The notes under the pieces are model-generated. The model made no database searches and was not told where the DNA came from. It saw only the letters and a list, made by a program, of their open reading frames with translations. From Nereocystis luetkeana (Eukaryota > Sar > Phaeophyceae > Laminariales > Laminariaceae): DNA of 64,000 nucleotides. A program made the position numbers and the translations under genes. The stretch lies in the NCBI GenBank assembly GCA_031213475.1, contig JARUPZ010000034.1, positions 2,870,614 through 2,934,613 on the forward strand. The letters are read 5' to 3'. Shown piece by piece: positions 23,376 to 35,777 of the stretch (the stretch's first letter is position 1; the number at the start of each line of letters is the position of its first letter).

Positions 23376-23481
23376 GCTGCCGTGATTGTGTTGAACAACC
23401 GTGGGTGGGTCGGCTACCTGGTTGCTCATGAGGCCAATCCAAAGCTCTACTGCCACTTTCACTACCAGGAGAATATGGATG
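23376..23481 (+). CDS. Probable orphan internal exon, unknown gene
   Basis: A clean acceptor ('gatgcag') precedes and a strong donor (GTGAGT) follows a 106-nt open frame reading 'AAVIVLNNRGWVGYLVAHEA' and continuing 'NPKLYCHFHYQENMD', which has the look of real protein. I do not recognise the family and found no neighbouring exon with matching phase. It could be a 5' exon of the cap methyltransferase gene downstream on the same strand, or a remnant of a separate gene. Confidence 0.35.
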
Positions 23482-25133
23482 GTGAGTTATTAGTGTAGAA
23501 CACGTTACGTACCTGTGTACCATAATACGGTACGGAGGGTCTTCGGCATTTTCCGGACGCCATTTTTTAAGCGAAGGAATTGCGGCCTACCCTGTCGTAA
23601 GCGGAGCTACTGTCTGTACCTGTTATGTACCGTAGGTGTATATTATACTTGTACTGGCATTAGGCGAACTACGAACATTAAACAGCGCAGTTACATTGCA
23701 GCGAATACACTCTGTACAGCAGTGGCAGCAGTAGTAGTACAAGTACGAAATGGCCTACTGTAGACTGAGGCCGTATGTTTGGCTTGCATACGTAAGTATA
23801 TATATCCAGTTATCAGGGGTAATTTCAGTCGATTTCGTTACTCTCTTGGGTTTGGGAGACGTGAGCAGACTGGATTATCTCGAGTGGATCGAGTCCTATT
23901 GCCAGGAATGATGTATGTGATAGCCTTTTTACTGCCGCTCTTCTCCTGTGCTGAGTACAGGTACGAGGTACGTACAGAGTACAGGTCTAAACTATAAATG
24001 GTGCCTGGTGTGGTTATCTGTAATTTCCAATCGTGAAAGGTAACGCTTGAAGAATGAATATGCGCAAACTATAGTATCATAACGACATACACTGGCTGTG
24101 CTGCAGTCATTAATTCGTTTTTTAAACGAGTATTGTGGCGTGATGCTCATGACCCATGACTTCACGAACTAACGAGAGAAAACATTCAGCAGTGTTCAAC
24201 TCACGCCAACAACAGCTTCCCCCGCCTCGGTGTCACAGCTGGTCGCCAAAAAGTGCGGTCTCAACAAACAGCGAAGATGTCGAGGTTGGCGCGTATTCAG
24301 CGCGGACCTTGGGATTCACCCCACGCGGCCTCGTTTAATCGAGAACGCGGGGGAGTAGTCGATGGGCCGGACTACGACCCAGGTGCGCCGCGTATATAGT
24401 TCGTTTCGTTGCTCGCGCGTATGTTGATACAAGATAGAAGACCTTCGTACGTGATGCGTATAGCCGAACAAATGTGGTTTGCTCTTCGAGAACTTGCTGT
24501 GAATATTGTCAAATCACATGAATATGTTGTGCTTCTCAAAAGGAGGGGAGGGGAAGTGTTTTGCGCCATGTCCTGTGGTCTCCACGCCCCCCTCCCCTCC
24601 CTCTTCTCCGTTGCTTTTTAACCTACCGGGCTACTCTACGCGACTGGCCTGTCTGCTGCCTTCTCCCACCGTTGGGTTCTGCACTACAGTAGCTTCAACC
24701 TTTTCACCCCCGACATCCGACACCTCCTGCTCGGTGCTCGATCTGGTCCTTGCTGAGGGAGCAACAGTAGCTTATCTCGCCCCCCCATTCCCGTGAAAGT
24801 AGTGGGCATAATGTCTGCGGTAAAACCAAGCACAGCCTTCTTCCCTTGTCTTGTTGCTCAGCACGCTATCATCAGCAGGAATGAGACCTGCTCGGTAGAA
24901 TGAGTTGGTGTATACAGTCATACAGTCGCCACGGCCTAACGTGGGACACATGGGTTTATCACACTCACAACGCACAATCCTGCAAAATGCGCCTTAAAGA
25001 AAATCCCCTGACGATTTTCCTTCTAGCTTCATGCTGAAAGTCGACGCCGCGTCTGTATTTATATTTTTTTGTGAAGGCTCTGTACTACCCCTCCGACACT
25101 GCTGCTCCTGCACCTACAGCACTCGTCTACAGC
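23482..25133. other. Upstream region of the cap methyltransferase gene
   Basis: No convincing exon is seen. A poly-pyrimidine tract with an AG at 25075-25076, and another AG at 25132, both lie just before the first credible coding segment. An additional upstream exon is therefore possible. Confidence 0.35.
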
Positions 25134-28100
25134 ATGGATGATCTCGACCCGTACCGAGACATGCCACCACCACCAGAAGAGCCATTGTTGCCTGCGTTTG
25201 ATGCTGTTGAAGAAGACACCGAAATGGCTGCTATACTGAGTGGCGTCCGCGAGCGACAAGCTGAGATAGCTTCAGTCCGTAGGGACAGGGGGCAGGGACA
25301 GGGAGGGCAGTCGATTGCAGGGCGACGAGAAGGGGGCCGAGGTTCTGCGCAGGCGAGTTGCCTCACGCTCTGCTGCATTTCTGACATGCTCGCGCAAGAG
25401 TTCGTTATGGGGGTTGACGCATGGACGACCTGGCGTTTTGCATACCGGTAGTCGACAAACTTTGGTCATTTCGAAATTATACTTCTGGTTTAACAAACCT
25501 TTGTAATGTTCGGAGCGAAATCCCGCTCCCGGGAGACAAACGAGCAAAAAAAACATGACCTACAGTAGTGAGCAAATAAAATAACCTTGAACCATGGATA
25601 CAGTCTTTTAAACGGCCAACATCTCTCTACAGAGGACGTCATACCAGCTATTCTCGCGTGTGCACCGTGAATTTGGACTTATTGTTGCCCTAATACTGTA
25701 GAGTACCGTAAAGGCTGTGGTCAACGCATTCCGCTTCCATTGAATCTTTTGCAGGCAGAAGCAGCAGCAAAGTACGGAGAGGAGCTGCGAACTGAGGCAC
25801 AGCAGGCTTCCAGCTTCATTTACCACCTCAAAAGATTCAACAACTGGGTCAAGGCCACGGTATGATGGTGTATCGATGTAGATTGTGGTGTGTTCAAACA
25901 CTACTGTATATCTGGTATATTATAATGTATGGCAAACGTTTCAAGAACACAACTGCTCTAGTCCCTGCAGTACGCAAGATCGCTTTGTGCGGTTGCTTCT
26001 ATTAATACCATGGGGAATACTTTACCTTTCAGGGATATCTTGTTTGCTGGGGTCGTGCAGTCGACAGTTTTCGCGGCGACTGTATCGAACGATGACTCTC
26101 TCTTGATGCCACCCTCCAGCTCATTTCCAAGGCGAGCAAGGATACCGCTACTTCTGGGCTACGGGTGCTAGACTTGGCGTGCGGTAAAGGCGGCGACTTG
26201 GGCAAATGGGCCGCCCACCCTGACGGCATCGAGAAATACGTCGGATCGGACATCGCCTTCGGGTCCTTGCAACACCTGGTCGAGCGCATGGCCAGTAAGT
26301 CTTGTACAAAACACTTTTACTATCGTTACATGCTCCTCTGTCTGATGGTCTTGTTGCTTCTACGATTTGCGCATGCTGACGAACCCTGTTACAATGTATC
26401 TCTCTGCAGAATCGTCGGAGAAAGGCGGCAGAATGAACTGGCGGAAAGTTCCTGTAAAACTTTTCGAGGCAGACCTCGGCAGCAACGATGTGCAGGTGGG
26501 TGATTCTTCGCCACGTCGTTAGCAGAAGGTGTGAGCGTTTGGTTTTTCATGGAGTACACATTCACGAAGGATGATATAAAATATTTGCCGGCAATGTCAG
26601 TGGACGGGAAAGTTCGGGGCGTAGATCGCTCCTGGTCAGTTGGGCCCTGCAATACAGTAGTAGTGTCCACCCTCGAACTGTATACTATCCCGTAGCTTAT
26701 ATTTACCCTGACACCCATAACCTTGTATACCTGTTGCCCCTGCTTCCCGCCCGTTGCTTGGCTCCGTGATCAGCGCGATCGAGTGAGGGTGTGGGAAAAC
26801 AATGGGGGGCGACCTGGCGAATGGGACGATCGAGTTCCGCTCAACGAAGGTATCGTATAGATACTTCGAAGCATACTATTCATATTAATATTATATCTGT
26901 TTTAAGACGTTTGATGGCGCTTGCTGGAGCATATGCATGTCAGGTCCCACTGCTGGCTAGAAAGGTGTCACAATCTAGTTTAAGATGCGTTGCTAACGCC
27001 TCCAAGGGTAACGTACGGTTTTAGACAAGTGCATTCTGCTACAGTTGACATATGTTGATGAAGCTTCCTATGAAGATTTGCTATTGCGACATTATGTTCG
27101 GGCAAAAGCTATTATCGGTCAGGTAAAATAGCGAAACGCAAGCTTCAAAAAGCGACTCTTGATTTCGTGTTAATCGCCACAGCTGCCACAGTTGATCGCC
27201 TTTTTGCATGTATGATATCAGCCTCGAATCCAAAGCCATGTGGGTTATACATTTTGCTCCAATAGGGCAAACGCAATATGCATAGCCCACTTGAGCATTT
27301 TCTTACATACCCGAGCCGCTCGTCCTCCTCAAAATTTCCGCTGGCGCCAAGGTGACTTGTTCGATGTGGCATCAATGCAGTTCGCCTTGCACTACATGGG
27401 TCAGACGGAAGCGAGAATGAGACGATTTATGCACGAAGTGTCCAGACATCTCCGCATTGGAGGCATTTTCATCGCCACTACGATGGACTCGCGTGTGCTG
27501 ATACAACTGCTTATGGGGCAGGCGGAACAGTCCTGGGTTAGTAGGCTTGTGGTGTGTCGTTCGCACAGGCGTCAACGGCGAACCTTCGTAGACCGAATGG
27601 GATTTTGTCAATGATGAGGAATTGAAGATATGTTGGGATCTACTCGTATAGTCTATACCTGGTACCTGGTACCAGGTATGTCGTCATGCTTAGGAGACCG
27701 CCTGGTAAGTCCCGAGCGTTGCTGACGTTGACACGTTCTTGTTTTTTCTGCAATATTGAATGTATTTTATTGCTCAGGGGGCGTGAGTTAGTGTGTCGGT
27801 GACATCCCGATCCTCCTTGCGGTGTTGCCATGCAGGACTCTGCGCGCTCTCGGACAACTCTCAAGGTGGAATTCGAAGACGAACGCAAGCACAACCTACT
27901 CAGCATCGCGGTGAGAAACCAGACGTACAAACGCCATTGTTGTGCGGAGATCGAAAGTGTGTTTGAAGAAAGGCTTGGTTGGGTGCAAGGCAATGAAGAT
28001 GAATCGTTCCTTACTTCTCTGCCTGTTGCAGTTCAAGGATCCATACGAGTCGTATCTCAGGCAGCACTCTCAAGATGGCGATGCTTGTGGTCCTTTCGGG

Positions 28101-30133
28101 CTGGAGTACACCTTCACCTTGAGAGAAACGGAGCTCAACAAAAACGCGGTGGATGAGGTGCCAGAATGGATGCTCCCGCTGGATGCTTTGAAAGTGAGGA
28201 GGCGAGATGGTGCCGTGTTGGGGTTCGCGTGTATGCATGCGTGCGTTTAGATCGCCGTTTTAATGTTTTGGCAGTAAAATACCAAGCAGAGTATAAAGCG
28301 GACGCTGGAAGACCATAACGTTTGTGTATCTGGCTCGGCGCCCGCATGCTACTCTATGTGTTGTATGCGTACGGCCATTTTTGTTTGACTCTCTGGCCGA
28401 ATTGATCGCAGGTCTAGGCACCCAGATACAAGAGTGATTTATTCGGCATACAGGTCGCTGCCATATACGTGGTACAATACAGTGTGTAGGGTTGCTTACT
28501 TTCACTGTCGCGCACATTCAACATTCAAGTTCGGTGGGCGTAATTTTCCTCGAGCTAGGTGGACGATGTTCACCAATAATTCAATATATTCGCAGATGGT
28601 TGTTGCAGGGGCCACGCACAACGCCACCTTGACCCTTAACCTTTCCAGGATGTCGCGGCGGACTACGGCCTTGAACTGGAGACGGCTCAAAATTTTCACG
28701 AGTTCTACGCACAGGAGTGAGTACATGTATGTACATGCATATGGTTCGCACCGTAAAAAGTAGAACAGCTACTGGCGATATGCAGGGCGCGCCATAAAAG
28801 TGTGGGGTCGTTTCAAGCGCAAAACGTGGAACCCTCAACGTTGATGCGGTCGAAGCGAGAGGGCGATTTGTACCTTTTTTTGTCCTCGAGGATTATTGCT
28901 CCTTGAACCTAAAAGCGTACCAGCCTCCACTACTCGTACAGTGCTTCTGTACAGTGGCAATGGAGTACCGGCCATTACTTACATATCAGCGCAAGCAATG
29001 TGTATGCTAGGACTATTTAGTTGTTTATTTTCGTATTTTCCACTCACAGACTGAAGAAACCCTAAATTATGTTGTATCTACGCGTATCTTGCAACACAGG
29101 TCACAAGCAGATCCAGCCCGCATGAACCTTCGCAACATGCACGTCTTCAATCCCCAAGGCAGCATGAACAGCACCGAATGGCGGATTGCAGGTGAATCAA
29201 GAGTCTCCACAAACACTACTGGTATGCCCAACCACACGAAATCACCGGTGTAATCGTTTTTTGTGCTGGTATTTGAGGTACACCCACAATCTACGTGAAC
29301 TGTTGTGCTCCTACCTTTCCATCTTCTCCGCCGTTTTAGTTTTAAGTTGCGCCTCTATTTGGCCCTTTCCCCTCAGGAATTTACATGGCGCTCGTTTTCC
29401 GCAAGACGTCAACGGCCATGCGACCAGGTGAGCTGCGTTGTGCCCCCACGATGGATTGGGCAAATCAACTATGTTATTGCCAATACAAGTTTTGCCTAAA
29501 GAGTAAAACATGCCCGCAATAACCTGCCTGGCGTTTACGGCTACTGACTTTTTTACCTATTTGTATCTAACCCCTGGACGTACGGGGTTGTGTGCTACCT
29601 ACAGCAATAGCCAAAGTTGAAAAGCACTTCCCGTCGCTCTTGGCGAACCGTCCCTAACTTGATGTCTCCCGTCTGCCCGCCTGGTACATGTTACAGTTGG
29701 GGCATCCGCTCCTGCAAGTCCTCCAAGTCCTTCTGGTTCAGCACCCCGTCAACATGCTCCGGTTTCTCCAACAATGCCTCCTCCAGGCTGGGAAGGACCT
29801 CAGCCGAAATTCCAACCAACTTCCCCAGACCACCCTCCGCCCAATTTGCCAACGACGAATGGCGACTTCATGGACGTGCGCACGAACAGCGCTTTCGTCC
29901 CGCGGTCGCCACAGCATGCTCCGCCAAATGACGTGGCATTTACCCCGCAGTCACCCACGTCGCCCCCACCTCGAGACGCCGATGTCGATAGCGATGGCGA
30001 TAGCGATGACGACACAATGTACAACAACGCCCTGGCAGAAGCGAGAAACTCGGTGCCGCCTGAGGAATGGGATGCCTTCCCGCCCGATAGGAAGCAGGCT
30101 TGCATAGAGGAGCAGATGCGCTTGATGAAGTAG
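25134..30133 (+). CDS. mRNA cap (guanine-N7) methyltransferase, 12 exons, 576 aa
   Basis: The enzyme transfers a methyl group from SAM to N7 of the cap guanine of nascent mRNA in the nucleus (RNMT/Abd1 family). Exons: 25134-25352, 25755-25859, 26120-26294, 26410-26495, 26774-26849, 27352-27536, 27836-27910, 28032-28193, 28649-28716, 29100-29191, 29377-29427, 29697-30133; phases agree throughout. Diagnostic blocks are 'RFNNWVKAT' (residues 100-108), SAM motif I 'VLDLACGKGGDLGKW' (124-138), 'MQFALHYM' (229-236), 'GGIFIATTMDSRVLI', 'LEYTFTL', 'FHEFYAQE' (about 377-384) and the closing 'EWRIAGIYMALVFRK'. The first intron appears to be GC-AG (CAG|GCGAGT). A Pro-rich, acidic C-terminal extension of about 145 residues follows the catalytic core and is not typical of the family. 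The start is the first in-frame ATG; an upstream exon is possible. The fifth exon (26774-26849) is the least certain. Confidence 0.9.
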
Positions 30134-30160
30134 GAGCAGATGCGCTTGTTGAAGTAGGAC
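30110..30160 (+). repeat. 24-bp tandem duplication spanning the stop codon
   Basis: The last codons and stop, 'gagcagatgcgcttgatgaa' plus 'gtag', are followed at once by a second near-identical 24-bp unit, again ending in TAG. Confidence 0.8.
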
Positions 30161-30739
30161 GACCTGTCACCGCGATGGATCCAGAATCTCGGGCTTGTGA
30201 GACTTCCTTGTTGATCTACGACCAGCGGGCGTGACTGCACAGGGCAGGGCGAAAGACGGGCATCAAATAAGACGGCGGTTGAATGAATGAACACGTAATT
30301 ATAAATTACAGATGGGATTTGCACTCATCGACATTCTGAACCGGTTCTCAATTGAAGGATACTTCAAGGGCAGTTTGTATGCCTTGTAGATGTGCTGGAA
30401 TGGATAAGCCAGGGATTAATTGTGGTTAGGCAGGTGGCAGGGGGGGGGTCAACGGGAAGGCCCTTTGCCGCGAACAGCACCCGGGATCTACTAATATACA
30501 CCATGGTACCAGGTATAAACATACTTACGTTTACCCTTTTCCGAAAATCACTTGATTATAAGGACCTGCCTCGCGCTCAGCGAGTCTCCCACGATTTTTT
30601 GTCGCTTCTACGATATTTGCTCTCTTCGCGGACTTTGCTTTCTTTGCGTGCTTGCTTCTCGTGCCACACTTTTTTCCCCGGAACAATGGAAAAAAAAACT
30701 CGGAAAAAGAAAAGCGGTTTGGGAGGCTCTCTTTCGCTC

Positions 30740-32832
30740 TTTTTCACCGGTTGATTTTTTTTTTGCACTTTCAGACACTTTTTCCTTTTTTCTTCTTCCG
30801 TCTCGTGTGCGTGTGCGGAGTCGGAGCACGGCGACGCGGGCGAGCCCCGCGCCGTCGCGGGTGTCGACGGATGCTGGCGGGTAAAGGGGGGGTTGCAAGG
30901 AGCGCGGTCGCGGTTTTCGTGGCTAGGCGTCGTGTGTGCCTCGAGGCACAAGGAAAGCATGAATGGGCTCTGTTTTGCCTCTATCTGAAAAATTAGACTG
31001 AGTATGTGCGAGTCCATAAGGGTCGCTCGGGATTGCACGCTAAAATTCAAGCGGTGCTTATTTTTGCGATCACGCTGAGCTATACACAGAGACGAACGCC
31101 CGTCTGACCATCGACATCGTCGAGCTGGCGAACGAGGGTCACGGTGAGCACCGGGCTTCACGCGGGGCGGGCGACGGGGATCACTGTGACAGACAGGGAG
31201 TAAAGCTTTCCCCGGATCGAATCGGTGACGAGGTGGTCGCGAGAGGGACGTGCGGCGTACGAGGCTGAGAGAGAAGCTCTGCTGTTCATTTTTCTTCTTT
31301 GACTTTTGACTGGTGCAAGATGTTCCAGGAGCAGACAATTATGACACGAGAGGGGACGGGGATTTTTTCTCCTTTCCGAATCTTTTGGTTTCATTTTCAT
31401 TATTTTTGCGGTGCTGCTGCTGTGCTGCTGCTGTGCTTTCTCGTTCGTACATGCCAGGTACATAAAACTACATACTTAGATCACAACCCCTGAGCGTGCT
31501 CGGTTGGTGCATCCCTGGCCTCTCAGAGCTCCCACTTCCAAACCGCCTCCTTTCATTACTTGCCGGACCTTTCCAGCAGTTCTTTGTTTTCTCGGTCATT
31601 TCTTCCTTTTTTCTTCTTTCGTTTCGTGTGCGTGCGTGTTCTCCGAGCACGGCATCGCGGGAGGACCCGGCACCGTCGCGGGTGCCAGCGGGTGCTGGCG
31701 GGTAGAGGGGGGGTTGCAAGGAGCGCGGTCGCCGCTTTCGTGCCTAGGCGTCCCGTGTGCCTCGAGACACGAGGGGCGCATGAACGGGCTTTGTCTGGCT
31801 TCGATGTAAGATTGTTGACAGAGTATGTACGAGTGTATAAAGGTCGTTCGGGAGGGAACGATAATATTCAAGCGGTGCTTATTTTTGCGACTACGCTAAA
31901 GTTGAAAGAGGGAGGTGTGCAGTTTGAACACCAACGTTATCGAGCTGGCGAACGACGGCCACGGTGAGCACCGGGCTTCACGCGGGGCGGGCGACGGGGC
32001 TGATTGTGGCAGAGAGTGATAAAAGCTTTACCCGGACCGAATCGGTAGCGAGGTGGTCGCGAGAGGGGCGGGCGGCGTACGAGGCTGAGAGAGCTCTTCT
32101 GTGCGTTTTTTTTTTATTCTTTTCGACCGTGTGTAAGGTGTTCTAATCAGCCAGAAAAATATTACACGAGAGGGAACGGGGTTTTTTTTTTCCTTTCCGA
32201 GTTTTCGGTTTCATTTTCATTGTTTTTGCTGCTGTGCCGTGCTGTGCTTTCGCTTTCTTCGTACATACAGTACAGACATACCAGGTAGAGCATATCAAAA
32301 GAAGAAAATAAGTACAGACAGCAGTAGTACCCTACCTGGGGTGTATGTACGTACGTACGACATCCGCGACGCGAAGCGTATATGTATGTGGCATCCAAGC
32401 TGACGTCGGAGCTGTTTTTTCCTGAAGCATGGCGGCGGGACTCTTGGCATCATCAAGTCGCCGGTTTGCAGTTACGATCCTTGAAAACACTAAACTCAAT
32501 CGTGGACCTCTGTTCGCTTCGCATAATTTGATGTACTTTTTTCCTTCCTGAGCGAGCGTAGCGGGCGGCGTAGGCCGCCCGCGGAGCGAAGCGCCTTGTA
32601 CAACATATCAAAATAAAAACATCAGTACCCTACCTGAGGTATGTACGTACGTACGTACGGCATGTGACTCTTGGCATTATCAAGTCGCCAATTTGCAACT
32701 ACAACATTCATAAAATATACCAGGTATATATACGCGTATATTCAATCATCGACCTTCTGTCCGCTTCGCGTACTTCTTCCTGAGCGGGCGTAGCGGGCGG
32801 CGTAGGCCGCCCGCGGAGCGAAGCGCCTTGTA
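30740..32832 (+). mobile_element. Older copy of the 1.14-kb non-coding element, interrupted by a newer copy
   Basis: Sequence from roughly 30740 to 31462 and from 32601 to 32832 lines up, in order, with the left and right parts of the intact element at 31463-32600. Shared blocks include 'gcgggcgacgggg' and the 3' hairpin 'gcgggcggcgtaggccgccc'. The older copy was therefore split when a younger copy landed inside it. The 253-aa minus frame (31338-30577) over the left half is not conserved in the younger copies and is not called. Confidence 0.65.
31463..32600 (+). mobile_element. 1.14-kb non-coding element, intact copy A
   Basis: It starts TAAAACTACATACTTAGATC and ends GGAGCGAAGCGCCTTG(TA), and is near-identical to 36148-37288. 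Just before the end is a perfect 9-bp stem with a 4-nt loop, GCGGGCGGC-GTAG-GCCGCCCGC, inside an outer 'cgcttcgc/gcgaagcg' pair. There is no conserved start-to-stop protein, no terminal inverted repeat and no poly-A tail. A terminal hairpin without TIRs recalls Helitron 3' ends, but the canonical TC...CTRR termini are absent, so the class is open. Confidence 0.7.
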
Positions 32833-34429
32833 TATAGTACAACGATGTAACAGGCAACCGTGCCGCAATTGCTTACGAGGGAGCTAAAACACGACCACTA
32901 GTTACTAATAACAAATGCAAGATACAACGAGGGCGCGAAAACTCAACTAGATCAAATTGGTGCGTGTATGAATGCCCGAGCGCGGTTATCGATTCTTCCG
33001 GATGCAGTGAGTAAACATGGTCGCTTCTTTGCGAACAACCTTAAGGCCTCCCGTCTCTCTATTATTAATTTCTTGGTGTAAATGAGGAACAGCACATAAA
33101 GTTATTCAGGGGGCAATACACTGGTAATATGGCCGACCGCTGTAAATGAATGCGTCGTAAGTATGATCGTACGATGAGGGTATTTTGTTTTGATTTTTCG
33201 AATCCTCAATTTTGTAAACCTTCCGTATTGTTCGCAACGTGGCTACAGTACCCACGAAGACTGAACACTACTCTCAAGGCGGAGAATACCACCACGAAAA
33301 CTACAGCAGTAGGAACGAAATTTTACAAATTCACGAGTGTGATTGGCACAAATGCCCAGTACAAAGCCGGAGGAGACGGGGGTTCTAGTTAGAGAACAAA
33401 AAAAAACTAACCTCGTAAAGCGGATCATGGATGGCTTCGTACTGTACACAGAGAGCGTGAATAATCGAGAATGTCATTTTTGTCTTGTGTATACACCTTG
33501 TGAAAGATACAGGTTGGTGACTCCCCTGTACGAGTAGTGTATACATTACCTGGGTTTACAGGACGAAGTATTGTACGCCTTGTAACGCCCATTAATATAA
33601 TCTGGCAAAACTCTATTAAAATCCTTGCAGGGTCTTCTCACCTGTCATTCCCAACTTTGGTTGCTTCTTCGGCGTGCCGACAGCTGCAGGCGAAAGGGCG
33701 AGCATGCGACAGAAAGGAAAGCATTGTGTCGGGGGTGGGTTTGATAGCGGGATACGATATATCTGGTACTAAAAAGCGTCATATATGGCACCAGATACGC
33801 TTCAATCCGACTGTAGTTACTGCGGCACATACACAGCTGCTGTATTACCTCCAGTCGCAAAAATAAACGCGATACATATGCTGACAACGCCGAAGGGCTG
33901 TGGGGCCGCTCAACGGCTTCTTCTACTGCTGTATGCAGGCCTAATACAGGTAATAAAAAGCAACGCTTATGGGAACATCACAAACGGTGCAGTCTGAATA
34001 AAAACACACGGTGTAATATTTCATGTATCACCGGTAATGACGAAGACGTCAGCTGTGACTCCGACCGATTGAGTGGTTGATACGCAACTTTGTAAGCTGC
34101 GTGATACGTCTGGCGACTTTGTATCACACGAGGAACACGGCGCATTGGTAGGATGCCGGATCCAAAAAAATCGTCCCTACACTTGCCCCACATCAAAATT
34201 AAAGCCGACACTGACAACAACAATTGAATTCCCTTTTTTATACAGATATATGTATATGTACGCGTGGGGTTACGTAGACCTCTACTCCCCACTCTTTCCT
34301 GGTGTCTAGCTGGAGGCCTGGCTGCAGCTGTACCCGGTAAAATAGGGAGATAAGCCATCTGATACATCGATGGTACAAAATGTTGCACAGATGCCCCGAA
34401 TACCTGGGAGTGGAGTACAGTGCTAGCGA

Positions 34430-34500
34430 AAGAATGCACTGCGGGTACTTCGTGTACTCGCAGTACTTCGGGTGTATGTACTGCGGGTACTCCGGACTCG
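34430..34500. repeat. GTACTGCGGGTACT minisatellite
   Basis: 'actgcgggtacttcgtgtac', 'tcgcagtacttcgggtgtat' and 'gtactgcgggtactccgg' follow one another. Looser relatives occur at 34675-34750. All are built on a GTACT half-palindrome. Confidence 0.55.
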
Positions 34501-35644
34501 CAAGATTTCAGGGTTCGATACAGTGGAGACCCCCTGCACTTTAAGCAAGCATTTCAGGGTTCCGTACACAATGAGGGAGGGCACTGCAACTACTGACAGC
34601 GTTTCGCCCATTTTTATTTAAATCCTCCGGAGTATTGGTGAAAATAAAGCATTTCGCCCATTGGTGCTGCTCGTACTGCGAGTATTCGCAGAACCCAAAT
34701 GATCTCAATATGCGCAGCAGTATACTGCAAGTATACTCGGGGTATGAAGTATGTTGGGAACATCTGTGAAATTGTGGACGGGATGCACGACAGACTAACG
34801 ACTTGTTCATATTAAGTAGACGATTTCTACCTCCCAAAACACACCACACCAGCAGAAAAATACTCGCATCGCCTACACACTGGGCGTTGCATTTCGGTAC
34901 TGCTTCAAACTTGAAACTACTGCATTCGTACAGAAGTGTACTCCTGTGTATAGTTGTTGCTGCTAAACTGTTCGTATGATACTGCTGTTAGCTCCAAGTC
35001 CTTCCGCGCATTTGCTGCCGCTGAATGGTCGTCTCGTATACACTGCCGTGTATCACAGTGTACAACACACCCTATCTTGTATATCGCACAACAGAGTATA
35101 CCACCCGCGTGGCCATTATTCCAAAATCTTAATCGACCACCCGAGTTATCACCCAGGGTACGGTGTGTATACCACACCCCCTGAGGTAATGCTTCATAAT
35201 CAGTAATCAGCAGACGTGCAGGTTCCTGTGAGTATAAGCTATCGCCGCCGTTGTGGTGGCGTTGCGCATATATACTCATCTCAGACCAGTTTTCCACTCA
35301 ACTCGTGCTTGCATGTGGCGTCCGTGAATGATCTGGCTCTCAGAATACCGAGTTGCGATGTCAACTCAAGCACGCGTTCAAAACAGTCGTCGCGCCGCAA
35401 ATTATCCATTTCGGACGCCTAGGAAGACAGTATACCAGTAGCCGGTAGCTGTCGCTAGGAAATCGCGCGGCGGGATATTTGTATCTGTCGTCAACTTGTG
35501 AGCGTCGGTGGATGGTACACGGTGGGAGTAATTGGTGTTGTCTCATCGCCATTGTAATCCGTTGTTGAGTGTCGAGTGTCGTTTGTTGTAACAGTTCTGC
35601 TATCACCTCCCCTTGCTATCACAACCCTACAGCAGTAGTATACC

Positions 35645-35775
35645 ACTCGGGGGTTGTGAAATATCTGAAATCCCAAACGACCACCCACTTTCATCACCGG
35701 GGAACGTGTTGAATATTGAATGTCGTTTGTAACCGCTGCTATCACCCCCCGTTGTTATTACACCCCTACAGCAGC
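35645..35775. repeat. Direct repeat, left member (partner 37495-37640)
   Basis: 'ctgaaatcccaaacgacc' followed by 'gtgttgaat' and 'accgctgctatca' occurs both here and at 37510-37610. The pair brackets the TIR element copy in between. Confidence 0.6.
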
Positions 35776-35777
35776 TA

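Larger units (their letters stand above)
32833..35777. other. Intergenic with short repeats, no gene recognised
   Basis: A dispersed-repeat copy ('caactttgtaagctgcgtga') lies at about 34085. Motifs of the form 'tataccac..cccgggtgat' recur at 35095-35180, 35640-35775 and again beyond 37490. Frames are short and lack domains. Confidence 0.4.

Noticed and set aside
30577-31338. 253-aa minus-strand frame over the older 1.14-kb element
   Set aside because: The frame is not kept in the two younger copies of the same element, and the sequence is low-complexity Arg/Ser/Lys.
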